Shown one piece after another: positions 7,877 to 14,925 of a stretch of DNA of 17,947 bases; positions within the stretch are counted from its first letter, which is position 1; each line of letters starts with the position of its first letter. The notes under the pieces are model-generated. The model did not search any database, was not told the origin of the DNA, and saw only the letters and a list, made by a program, of their open reading frames with translations. Source of the stretch: Bacteroidales bacterium (GTDB taxonomy: Bacteria > Bacteroidota > Bacteroidia > Bacteroidales > UBA4181); the NCBI GenBank assembly GCA_031264715.1, contig JAISDP010000030.1:1-17947 (forward strand). Reading direction: 5' to 3'. The position numbers and the translations under genes are program-made.

Positions 7877-10348
7877 CTACAACGCTTCCTCTTTTTCCAG
7901 AAATTTCACCTGCACCGTTTCGTCCTTTTGAAGTGTCAATTCCACTACGCCGTCAACAATTTCAACTTCCACGGGCATCCGGTTCTTTTCGCACTTCACC
8001 TGTTTGGCGTAGGCAGGGATTCTCAGTTTGAAGGTGTTGTCAACGGTGGCCTTTAGTAATGCTGATGTCAAATGGTGATTGGCCCATGCAGCGCTCACTT
8101 CTGCACCGCCGCGTACGCATAATCTGTCAAATACGCCGTCAGCCAGGGCTTCGGGCAGGGCGGGCAAAAGTTCGATAATACCCGTGTGGCTTTGCACCAG
8201 CATTTCGGCAATGCCGGCGCACCCGCCGAAATTACCGTCGATCTGGAACGGCGGGTGAGCGCAGAACAGGTTGGGATAGGATCCGCCGCCGCGATTGCCG
8301 TATGCGATGGTGGTATCGCGTGCCGGGACAAGCAGGTTGCGGAGCAGTGTGTAAGCCCGGTCGCCGTCGCCAAGCCGCGCCCAGAAATTGATTTTCCAGG
8401 CGCGCGACCACCCCGTTCCCCTGTCGCCGCGGCGCTCGAGGCTTTTACGGGCGGCTTCGGCCAGGTCGGGCGTATTGGCGGGAGTTATCTGGTTACCGGG
8501 GTATAAACCGTAAAGGTGCGAAACATGCCGGTGCTGCGGTTCGGTTTCCTCGTATTCTTCAAGCCATTCCATCAACAGCCCGTCACTGTCGATACGGTTG
8601 GGCGGCAATTTATCGATGGCTTTTTGCAGCCGGTCGCGAAAATGAGCGTCCGTATCCAGGATTTGTGCTGCGGCAATGGTGTTGGTAAACAATTCGCGCA
8701 CCAGTTGGTTGTCCATCGTCGACCCCATGCAAATACTCACTTCCCTTTTGCTGCCCGGCATATAGAACGAGTTTTCGGGCGAAGTGGTGGGCGCGGTGAC
8801 AAGCCAGCCATGTTTGGGTTCGGTTACTAAAGTACTTAGGAAAAATTCGGAGGCGCCTTTGAGGGTGGGATACGCCCGTTGCAGGTATTGGCGGTCGCGC
8901 GTAAAGTCGTAATGATCCCACACATGGGCGCACAGCCATGCACCGCCGGTATTGGTGGCGCCCCACGAGGGATGTTCGCCCGGTGCGGTATATCCCCAGA
9001 TATTGGTCATCATGTGCGCCACCCAGCCGTCCGCGTTATAGAATGTTTGGGCTGTTTTCTTTCCCGGTTCCACAAGGCTTCCGGTCAACCGGATCAGTGG
9101 AAGGTGCAGTTCCGAAAGGTTAGCGACTTCGGCAGGCCAGTGATTCATCTGCACGTTGATGTTGAGGTGGTAATCGCCATTCCAGGGCGTATTGACGGTA
9201 TTCGCCCAAAGCCCCTGCAGATTAGGCGGCAGGAGTCCCTTGCGGGCGCTCGATATTAATAAATAGCGTCCGTACTGAAAATACAATTCCACCAGTCCGT
9301 TGTCATACGGATCGCTGGCGAAGGATACCAGGCGGCGGTCGGTAGGGATGGTGTCTTTCCCGGTGTGTGCGTTCAGGTTCAGGCTTGCCCTGTCGAAATA
9401 TTCGCGGAAAGCATCCGTATGCTGCGCCTTGATCGTGGTATATTTGCTCTCTGCCATGGCATTGGCAAGCAATTGCGTGCATTTCGTTTCATAGCCGGGG
9501 TCTTTGTAGTCCGTAAAGGCTGATATAACGATCATTGCTTCCTGCGCGCCGGTCACATGCAATTTCCCGTCAGCGCCTGTCAGCTTGCCGGGGCCTGTCA
9601 GCCGTATCCGTACGCGCGCCATGTAATGCATTCCCTTCCCGTCGGCGCCATTGTCCAGCCGGCCTTTCATCACCAGCTCATCCCCGTCGAGCGTTGTCTC
9701 GAACACTTGCGGACGGTCAATACCTGCCTGGAAATTCAGTTTCCCTGTTTCGGAAGCGTAAAGCCTCACCACCATCACATCGTGGTTGAAATCGGTAAAG
9801 TACTCGCGGGTGTGTTTCACATCATTCAGCACAAACGAAGTCCGTGCCACGGCTTTGTTCAGCGACAACTCTCTGCGGTATTTCTCAGGTTTTTTGCCGT
9901 CTGCATTGTATTGATAATCGATATGCAGATTACCGAGCAGTTCGTAGCTTCCATAAGGAACATCGGCGCCGTTCCCATATCCCGAACCTTTCCCTTTACA
10001 CACAAAAGTCCTGTATACAAGATCCTGGGCCAGGTCGTTTTTGCCTTCGAAAAGCAGTTTGCGGATTTCGGGGAGGTATCCGGCTGCTTCGGGATTATCG
10101 GCATCCTGCACTCCGCCCGACCATAAGGTAATATCATTCAGCACAATGGTTTCCCTGTCGATTTGTCCGTCGGGCATCATGCCCAACCGTCCGTTGCCCA
10201 ACGGCAAGGCTTCCTCCCAGCTTTTGGCGGGATGATCGAACCATATTCTCCATTGCGAAGTTTCCCTGTAACGAATGGGCGGCTCGAAAGAACATGTTGT
10301 CAGCGAAACAAGTACTAAAGAGATAAAGACAGGATTGTTTAATTTCAT
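7877..10348 (-). CDS. Glycoside hydrolase family 95 alpha-L-fucosidase
   Basis: 823 residues, full length for GH95, whose members release alpha-1,2-linked L-fucose (some L-galactose) by inversion. Signature segments in order: WFDHPAKSWEEALPLGNGRLG (about 36-56, start of the N-terminal beta domain), NLQGLWANTVNTPWNGDYHLNI and NINVQMNHWPAEVANLSELHLP (396-416), WGATNTGGAWLCAHVWDHY, TMDNQLVRELF, HRHVSHLYGLYPG, RGDRGTGWSRAWKI and HPPFQIDGNFGGCAGIAEML. By comparison with Bifidobacterium AfcA, N396/N398, E552 and D704 are the likely catalytic and activating residues; I assign these by motif, not by structure. The N-terminus has a hydrophobic signal with LTTC (C19); Thr at -1 makes this a weak lipobox, so it may be periplasmic or lipid-anchored. 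No SusC/SusD genes are in view; it follows hpf by 33 nt with no terminator between. Confidence 0.92.
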   Translation of the reverse strand: MKLNNPVFISLVLVSLTTCSFEPPIRYRETSQWRIWFDHPAKSWEEALPLGNGRLGMMPDGQIDRETIVLNDITLWSGGVQDADNPEAAGYLPEIRKLLFEGKNDLAQDLVYRTFVCKGKGSGYGNGADVPYGSYELLGNLHIDYQYNADGKKPEKYRRELSLNKAVARTSFVLNDVKHTREYFTDFNHDVMVVRLYASETGKLNFQAGIDRPQVFETTLDGDELVMKGRLDNGADGKGMHYMARVRIRLTGPGKLTGADGKLHVTGAQEAMIVISAFTDYKDPGYETKCTQLLANAMAESKYTTIKAQHTDAFREYFDRASLNLNAHTGKDTIPTDRRLVSFASDPYDNGLVELYFQYGRYLLISSARKGLLPPNLQGLWANTVNTPWNGDYHLNINVQMNHWPAEVANLSELHLPLIRLTGSLVEPGKKTAQTFYNADGWVAHMMTNIWGYTAPGEHPSWGATNTGGAWLCAHVWDHYDFTRDRQYLQRAYPTLKGASEFFLSTLVTEPKHGWLVTAPTTSPENSFYMPGSKREVSICMGSTMDNQLVRELFTNTIAAAQILDTDAHFRDRLQKAIDKLPPNRIDSDGLLMEWLEEYEETEPQHRHVSHLYGLYPGNQITPANTPDLAEAARKSLERRGDRGTGWSRAWKINFWARLGDGDRAYTLLRNLLVPARDTTIAYGNRGGGSYPNLFCAHPPFQIDGNFGGCAGIAEMLVQSHTGIIELLPALPEALADGVFDRLCVRGGAEVSAAWANHHLTSALLKATVDNTFKLRIPAYAKQVKCEKNRMPVEVEIVDGVVELTLQKDETVQVKFLEKEEAL

Positions 10349-10381
10349 ATGGGATGATTCATGCTGACTGCCTGATAATCC

Positions 10382-10681
10382 TTACTTGCCTTTCAGTTTT
10401 TCCTTATACTTGGTTACCTGCCCTTTAAGCGTATCTACCGCTTTATTGACGGCTTCTTCAAAAGTTTTCGACTGCTTCTTCACGAAAAGGTCGTTACCCG
10501 GAATCAGCAACTTCACTTCTGCAATTTTATTCTCATCGTCCTGCACGTTTTCCAGGCGCAAATAGACTTCAGCCCCGATGATTCCGTCAAAGAACTGGCC
10601 TAATTTGCTCACTTTCTTATTTACGTGGTCGATCAATTTCTGGTCGGCATCAAAACGTACCGAATTAACTTTTATGTCCAT
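10382..10681 (-). CDS. hpf: Ribosome hibernation promoting factor, short form
   Basis: 99 residues, the length of short HPF/RaiA (YfiA) proteins, which bind the decoding region of the 30S subunit and inactivate or dimerise ribosomes in stationary phase. The sequence opens MDIKVNSVRFDADQKLIDHV, continues with VSKLGQFFDGIIGAEVYLRLE and ends in a Lys-rich helix (VTKYKEKLKGK), matching the beta-alpha-beta-beta-beta-alpha fold and basic face of the family. There is no long-form C-terminal dimerisation domain. It lies 11 nt after xerC, so the two are surely cotranscribed; expression may come from the rpsU promoter, placing a translation-arrest factor behind a ribosomal protein gene as in other Bacteroidales. 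Confidence 0.92.
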   Translation of the reverse strand: MDIKVNSVRFDADQKLIDHVNKKVSKLGQFFDGIIGAEVYLRLENVQDDENKIAEVKLLIPGNDLFVKKQSKTFEEAVNKAVDTLKGQVTKYKEKLKGK

Positions 10682-10692
10682 GGTATTGTATT

Positions 10693-11577
10693 TTATGCCC
10701 GGGGATGGGCTTGGTTATAAACTTTTTTAATCCGTTTCAAACTGCTATGCGTATACACTTGCGTGGCTGCGAGGTTGGCATGACCTAATATTTCCTTGAT
10801 GGCATTCAAATCGGCTCCATTATCGAGAACATTGGTTGCAAAACTATGCCGCAACACATGAGGACTCCGCTTTTTCATAGTGGTCACCGCTCCTAACTTT
10901 TCACTTGTCAAGCGCTGTACCCAACGTTCATAAAGCGGTTTTCCCGAATCTAATATAAACAACAATTCGGCGCCGGGAAAAGTTGACCTCTTTAAAGATA
11001 TGTATTGCCTCACCGTATCACAAAACAGCGCTGTCAATGGAATAATTCTTTCCTTGTTCCGTTTGCCGAGCACCTTTACTGTCATGGCGCCCGTATCGAC
11101 ATCGTGTTCTTTAAGGTGTATCAACTCGGACAACCTCATGCCGGTCATGTAGAAAAACTCCAGCACCAACTTGTTACGCATAGCCTTAAAGTCGCCCGGA
11201 TCAGCCGATTCCTCATCCAACAACTCATCCATTTTGTTGGTTGTGACAAATACAGGCAAATTCTTGTCTATTTTCAGTAACCCGACCTTCTCCATAGGAT
11301 TGACCGAAATCAATCCTTTTTTCATCAAGTATTTAAAAAAAGAACGTAATGCTACTATTTTCCGATTGACAGTACGCGGCGACTCTCCTTCGGCAATCAA
11401 GGCTACAATCCATCGCCGTATTACCTTAAAATCAACCCTGCCCCACAATTCGCAGTCCCCCGTTTCGGGAAGAAAAGCGGCAAAATGAGACAGATCCCTG
11501 CGATAAGCATCTATTGTATGGGGCGAATATCTTTTTTCGTATTCCAGATATTGTAAATATGATACAAGATGCTCCAT
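10693..11577 (-). CDS. xerC: Tyrosine recombinase XerC
   Basis: 294 residues, the usual size of Xer recombinases that resolve chromosome dimers at dif near the terminus. The N-terminal SAM-like core-binding domain covers about 1-90 (YLEYEKRYSPHTIDAYRRDL, PRTVNRKIVALRSFFKYL). The catalytic domain carries the complete active set: R148 (TGMRLSELIHL), K172 (LGKRNKER), H240 and R243 (SPHVLRHSFATN), H266 (LGHANL) and nucleophile Y275 (QVYTH). Length, lack of an extra arm-binding domain and the rpsU-xerC-hpf neighbourhood favour the housekeeping enzyme over a mobile-element integrase. I see no attachment-site duplications flanking it. The ATG at 11577 starts the protein with the expected MEHLVSYLQYLEYEK. 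Confidence 0.92.
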   Translation of the reverse strand: MEHLVSYLQYLEYEKRYSPHTIDAYRRDLSHFAAFLPETGDCELWGRVDFKVIRRWIVALIAEGESPRTVNRKIVALRSFFKYLMKKGLISVNPMEKVGLLKIDKNLPVFVTTNKMDELLDEESADPGDFKAMRNKLVLEFFYMTGMRLSELIHLKEHDVDTGAMTVKVLGKRNKERIIPLTALFCDTVRQYISLKRSTFPGAELLFILDSGKPLYERWVQRLTSEKLGAVTTMKKRSPHVLRHSFATNVLDNGADLNAIKEILGHANLAATQVYTHSSLKRIKKVYNQAHPRA

Positions 11578-11596
11578 ACCCCCGCAATTGATGCGT

Positions 11597-11639
11597 AAAA
11601 CAATAAAAGAGAAACTGTTGATCGGTTAATCAACTGTTT
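11597..11639 (-). terminator. Hairpin with T-rich tail overlapping the rpsU stop codon
   Basis: On the minus strand AAAC-A-GTTGAT, loop TAACCG and ATCAAC-A-GTTT (11639-11612) form a 6-bp stem, an A·A mismatch and 4 more pairs. They are followed by CTCTTTTATTGTTTT. The rpsU TAA lies in the loop. It could attenuate read-through from rpsU into xerC-hpf. Confidence 0.5.
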
Positions 11640-11817
11640 GAAACATTTTTTGCACGTAAACCGCGTGACGACGCTCTTCACGTTTTCGAACCGATGGTTT
11701 TTCGAATGCCTGGCGTGCCCGGATTTCTTTTACTATACCTGTTTTTTCAAATTTCCTTTTAAATTTTTTCAGCGCTCTTTCAATGTTCTCGCCTTCTTTG
11801 ATAGGGACAATGATCAT
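11626..11817 (-). CDS. rpsU: 30S ribosomal protein S21
   Basis: 63 residues, the normal length for bS21 in Bacteroidota. The protein sits on the platform of the 30S subunit near the 3' end of 16S rRNA. The sequence shows the family opening MIIVPIKEGENIERALKKFKRKFEKTG and the strongly basic VKEIRARQAFEKPSVRKREERRHA segment that contacts RNA. In Bacteroidota bS21 helps hide the anti-Shine-Dalgarno sequence, in agreement with the weak ribosome-binding sites throughout this window. It is the first gene of the rpsU-xerC-hpf run, preceded by a consensus promoter, and its stop codon lies in the loop of a hairpin. Confidence 0.96.
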   Translation of the reverse strand: MIIVPIKEGENIERALKKFKRKFEKTGIVKEIRARQAFEKPSVRKREERRHAVYVQKMFQTVD

Positions 11818-11864
11818 AAATGACTTTTGTTACGAAAAATATTATTTTTAATTGTTTAAGGCCG

Positions 11865-11896
11865 CAAATTTAAGCATTTTACTGATTGGTGCAAAA
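11865..11896 (-). promoter_or_regulatory. Consensus Bacteroidota promoter for rpsU
   Basis: On the minus strand TTTTG (11896-11892), a 19-nt spacer and TAAATTTG (11872-11865) fit TTTG-N19-TAnnTTTG exactly. The tract before the -33 is T-rich (AT-rich UP-like). The leader would be about 40 nt, fitting a highly expressed ribosomal gene. Confidence 0.75.
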
Positions 11897-12052
11897 AAAT
11901 ATTATTAAAATTCACTGCTGTCCGGTAAAAATATGAGGATAGAATTGATTACGCCCTACGGATCAGAGAAGCACAATATCTATCAAGCCCTGTAATAGAG
12001 ATTATAGTGCACATAGAAAACATGAGTAATATTACATAAAGAAAAAAATATG

Positions 12053-12060
12053 TATGTTTG
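12053..12060 (+). promoter_or_regulatory. Candidate -7 element TATGTTTG upstream of larC
   Basis: TATGTTTG matches TAnnTTTG, 40 nt before the larC ATG. No good TTTG stands at the expected -33 distance (the region reads TAATATTACATAAA), so the promoter is weak or depends on an activator. The 282-base gap between rpsU and larC otherwise holds only the divergent rpsU promoter. Confidence 0.4.
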
Positions 12061-12099
12061 TCTGTTTGTATTTTTCGCGATTATTAAAACCATACATCT

Positions 12100-13479
12100 A
12101 TGAAGATATTGTACTACGATTGTTTTGCCGGCATCAGCGGCGATATGAACCTGGGCGCCCTGATCGACCTTGGCGTTGACGCCGGGTATCTCGCCGGTGA
12201 ATTACGGAAACTGAATCTGGAAGGGTATGAAATCCGTGTTTCGGGACAGCAGCGCAAAGGAATCACGGGAACGCAGGTCGATGTGATCCTGACAGGTAAC
12301 GGGCATGAACACGGCCACGATCATGACCACAGTCACGGCGACGGGGATCATGGACATTCGCACGGTCATCACCATCACCACGGCCCGCCGTCTATTTTCG
12401 AGGGACTTAAACGCCGCATTCTTCCCGAATACTACAGGGAGCTTGAACATGAACATGAGCATAAACATGAACACTCCGGGCATCGAAACCTGGGCGATAT
12501 TGGAAAAATCATCCTCGAAAGCGATCTTTCTGACAGGGTGAAGACAATGAGTATGGATATTTTCAGGATCGTAGCCCGGGCGGAAGCTAAGATACACGGC
12601 AAACCGCTGGAAGAAGTACATTTTCATGAAGTAGGCGCTGTCGATTCGATTGTGGATATTGTGGGAGCCGCTATCTGTATCGATTACCTGGCTCCCGACC
12701 GCATCATTGCCTCGCCGGTAGAGATGGGCGGCGGTTTTGTGAACTGTGCGCACGGCGTCTTCCCTGTTCCTGCGCCTGCCACGCTTGAGATTATGAAAGG
12801 CAACCCGATGAAACTGGGGGCAGTGCCTTTCGAAACGGCAACGCCTACCGGTGTAGCTATTCTTGCCGCGCTGGTAGACGAGTTTACGGAAACGCCGGCA
12901 TTTACCATCGTCAAAACAGGATACGGCATTGGTCACCGCGATACGGAAATACCGAACGTACTGCGCGTATGCATTGGCGAAACCGGAGAAGCCCACCCGG
13001 ATAATAGAGTCGGGCAGGCTACCGGGAAAACGGTAGATGCCGTGGTGATGGAGTGTAATATCGACGATATGAACCCCGAACGGTATGCTTACGTGATGGA
13101 AAGGCTATTTGAAGCCGGCGCCGACGATGTGTACCTGCAAAATATCATGATGAAAAAATCGCGTCCGGCAGTGATGCTTTCCGTGCTGTGCGATCCCGGG
13201 AAAATCCCCGCTGTTGAGCATTTGCTGTTTACCGAAACATCCACCCTGGGCGTGCGTTGCAAATGTGTAAGGAAAACCATGCTCGACCGCCGTACCGCAA
13301 CCATCGATACCCCGTGGGGGCCGGTGCGCATTAAGGAAGCGTATTACCAGGGCAAGAAGCTGAAAACAAAACCCGAATACGATGATTGTGCTGCCATTGC
13401 CCGGAAACACGGCATCAGCATTGAAAAGGCGTATCTGTATATCAATCGGCAAATTTCGGCAGGCGCACAGGAATCATAG
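12100..13479 (+). CDS. larC: Nickel-pincer cofactor biosynthesis protein LarC (nickel insertase)
   Basis: 459 residues in a single frame. LarC inserts nickel into the sulfur-bearing nicotinate precursor made by LarB and LarE, forming the nickel-pincer cofactor of lactate racemase and related LarA enzymes. The family start MKILYYDCFAGISGDMNLGAL is intact, as are EVHFHEVGAVDSIVDIVGAA, SPVEMGGGFVNCAHGVFPVPAPAT and ETATPTGVAILAAL in the LarC1 half and ECNIDDMNPERYAYVMERLFEAGADDVYLQNIMMKKSRP in the LarC2 half. Two His-rich stretches (H69-H94 with 14 His, and about 118-128) sit in the variable linker and may hold nickel. In Lactobacillus plantarum the two halves are joined by programmed frameshifting; here they are fused. 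No larA, larB or larE lies in the window. Confidence 0.93.
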   Translation: MKILYYDCFAGISGDMNLGALIDLGVDAGYLAGELRKLNLEGYEIRVSGQQRKGITGTQVDVILTGNGHEHGHDHDHSHGDGDHGHSHGHHHHHGPPSIFEGLKRRILPEYYRELEHEHEHKHEHSGHRNLGDIGKIILESDLSDRVKTMSMDIFRIVARAEAKIHGKPLEEVHFHEVGAVDSIVDIVGAAICIDYLAPDRIIASPVEMGGGFVNCAHGVFPVPAPATLEIMKGNPMKLGAVPFETATPTGVAILAALVDEFTETPAFTIVKTGYGIGHRDTEIPNVLRVCIGETGEAHPDNRVGQATGKTVDAVVMECNIDDMNPERYAYVMERLFEAGADDVYLQNIMMKKSRPAVMLSVLCDPGKIPAVEHLLFTETSTLGVRCKCVRKTMLDRRTATIDTPWGPVRIKEAYYQGKKLKTKPEYDDCAAIARKHGISIEKAYLYINRQISAGAQES

Positions 13480-13514
13480 CTTTTAGTCAACCATAAACAA
13501 AGATTGGTGTACAA

Positions 13515-13537
13515 AATCATGGATTCCGTCATTTTTT
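13515..13537 (+). terminator. Weak rho-independent terminator after larC
   Basis: AATCATGG, loop ATT and CCGTCATT pair over 8 positions with one mismatch and one G-U, followed by TTTT. It lies 36 nt after the larC stop and would separate larC from the ompA-like gene. The stem is short, so this is tentative. Confidence 0.4.
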
Positions 13538-13621
13538 AAAACAATGTTGGAGACGGTACGTATAATAAAATGTGAAGAATGGTCTGAAATATTATTACAT
13601 GCATCATTTTTGCAGAAATTT

Positions 13622-14839
13622 ATGTTAGTACATGATCTACATATATGTTTTAAACGTGTGAATTTCATTTTCCCGGTCATATCCTCCAAAAGGAGCATAC
13701 ACGCTGTATTGTTCCTGTTCTTTGCCGGTATCTCGATTACCGGCTATGGGCAATATTATGTAAACACCGGGGCAAACCTGGTTCCCAACCCAAGCTTTGA
13801 GGAAACCCGCGCCTGTCCCAAGGATTGCGATTATATAGGCGGTGTTGTATCGTGGAACCTGTTTCCCAACTTTTCGGCCGACTATTTTCACCGTTGCGCA
13901 AACGCATTCCAGCCCATCGAATATCGCCGCCGGTTTCCCCGCGAGGAAATATTGAATTTCAGCGTGCCCCGCAGCATGTTCGGATACCAGGAAGCTCATT
14001 CGGGCGATGCATACGCCGGCATTTCCTTCTGTAACGAAGCGTTGGCCGTAAAGCTCCTGCGCCCGCTGGCCAAGGATTCGGTGTACAAGGTAGAATTTTT
14101 TGTGAGCCTGGCCGATTCAAGCAATGTGGGGACGCGCTATTTCGGGATGTATTTTTCCGAAACCTCCATCCGCGCCACGACAGACAACCGGATGCTGATA
14201 TCGAGCTTTATCCTCGAAACCCCGCCGCAGATACAAAACCCGCCCGACCGCTGCCTCGCCGATACCGCCAACTGGACGCCCATTACCGGGTTTTACACCG
14301 CTAAAGGCGGGGAACAGTATATCGCTATCGGCGGATTTTATGCTTACCACGATAGCCTGGTGCAGCGTATCCGCTCCGACCGCCCATTAGCAAAGGTTTA
14401 CCGCAGTATGGAAAAGCAATTGGGCTACTATTTTGTGGATGATGTGTCGGTAGTACCGTATAATAAGGAGTGGGCGCCCGAGCTCGGGGTAACTTACGTG
14501 CTGCAATACATCTATTTCGATTTCGACAAGAGCGAGCTTCTCCCCGAATCGGCAGATGAATTAGACCGGCTGTCGGCATACCTGGAAAAACATCCTGACT
14601 ACGACATTGCAATCACCGGACATACGGACAATTTCGGTTCGGAAGCGTACAACCTGAACCTTTCGAACAGCAGGGCGAAAGCTGTGGCCGATTACCTGGT
14701 GAATATCGACCGGCATCGCATCACATACAACGGTGCAGGCAGCGGCAAACCCATCGCCGATAACAGCACGGCGCACGGTCGCAGCCTCAACCGCAGGGTA
14801 GAGTTTACGCTGCAGGAAAGACTGACAAAAACCGAATAA
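13622..14839 (+). CDS. OmpA-family envelope protein with N-terminal jelly-roll-like domain
   Basis: The C-terminal ~105 residues (from about 14500) form an OmpA/MotB peptidoglycan-binding domain: YIYFDFDKSELLPES, IAITGHTDNFGSEAYNLNLSNSRAKAVADYL, and GSGKPIADN...RSLNRRVEF, with the Asp and Arg that bind diaminopimelate visible in GHTD and NSRA. The N-terminal part (NLVPNPSFEE, HSGDAYAGISFCNE, DSVYKVEFFVSLADSS) looks like the galactose-binding or jelly-roll domain often found in Bacteroidota OmpA-like proteins. A signal peptide is clear (KRSIHAVLFLFFAGISITGYG, cleavage near GYG-QYY). The start is unsure: ATG 13622 gives a long n-region and 405 residues, GTG 13658 is possible, and the ideal position for Met before SSKRS is an ATA (13679). 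It probably tethers an outer-membrane or periplasmic complex to the wall. Confidence 0.85.
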   Translation: MLVHDLHICFKRVNFIFPVISSKRSIHAVLFLFFAGISITGYGQYYVNTGANLVPNPSFEETRACPKDCDYIGGVVSWNLFPNFSADYFHRCANAFQPIEYRRRFPREEILNFSVPRSMFGYQEAHSGDAYAGISFCNEALAVKLLRPLAKDSVYKVEFFVSLADSSNVGTRYFGMYFSETSIRATTDNRMLISSFILETPPQIQNPPDRCLADTANWTPITGFYTAKGGEQYIAIGGFYAYHDSLVQRIRSDRPLAKVYRSMEKQLGYYFVDDVSVVPYNKEWAPELGVTYVLQYIYFDFDKSELLPESADELDRLSAYLEKHPDYDIAITGHTDNFGSEAYNLNLSNSRAKAVADYLVNIDRHRITYNGAGSGKPIADNSTAHGRSLNRRVEFTLQERLTKTE

Positions 14840-14925
14840 CACAGCACATTATCGAAACTTCTTCGGGATAGAAATACAGTTATGATGCTAAAAATCCTGC
14901 TCCAAGCCTGCCAGGGTCAAAACCG

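Noticed and set aside
6165..10348. AraC regulator, GNAT and fucosidase as one functional sugar system
   Set aside because: The three are on different strands or have separate promoters, and nothing in the sequence links them beyond proximity.
10382..11817. xerC as an integrase of a mobile element
   Set aside because: The neighbours rpsU and hpf, the family length and the absence of flanking direct repeats, a tRNA target or cargo genes all point to the housekeeping recombinase.
11933..11995. A 20-codon ORF (MRIELITPYGSEKHNIYQAL) in the rpsU-larC gap
   Set aside because: It is too short, has no recognisable ribosome-binding site or promoter of its own, and I know no family for it. Chance ORFs of this length are common.
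12305..12490. CAT/CAC-rich tract in larC as a possible tandem DNA repeat or CRISPR-like array
   Set aside because: It is a coding His-rich linker with irregular codons in the larC frame and has no spacer structure.
14840..14925. Shared terminator between the convergent ompA-like and ATPase genes
   Set aside because: I found no stem above 4 bp with a T-run on either strand.
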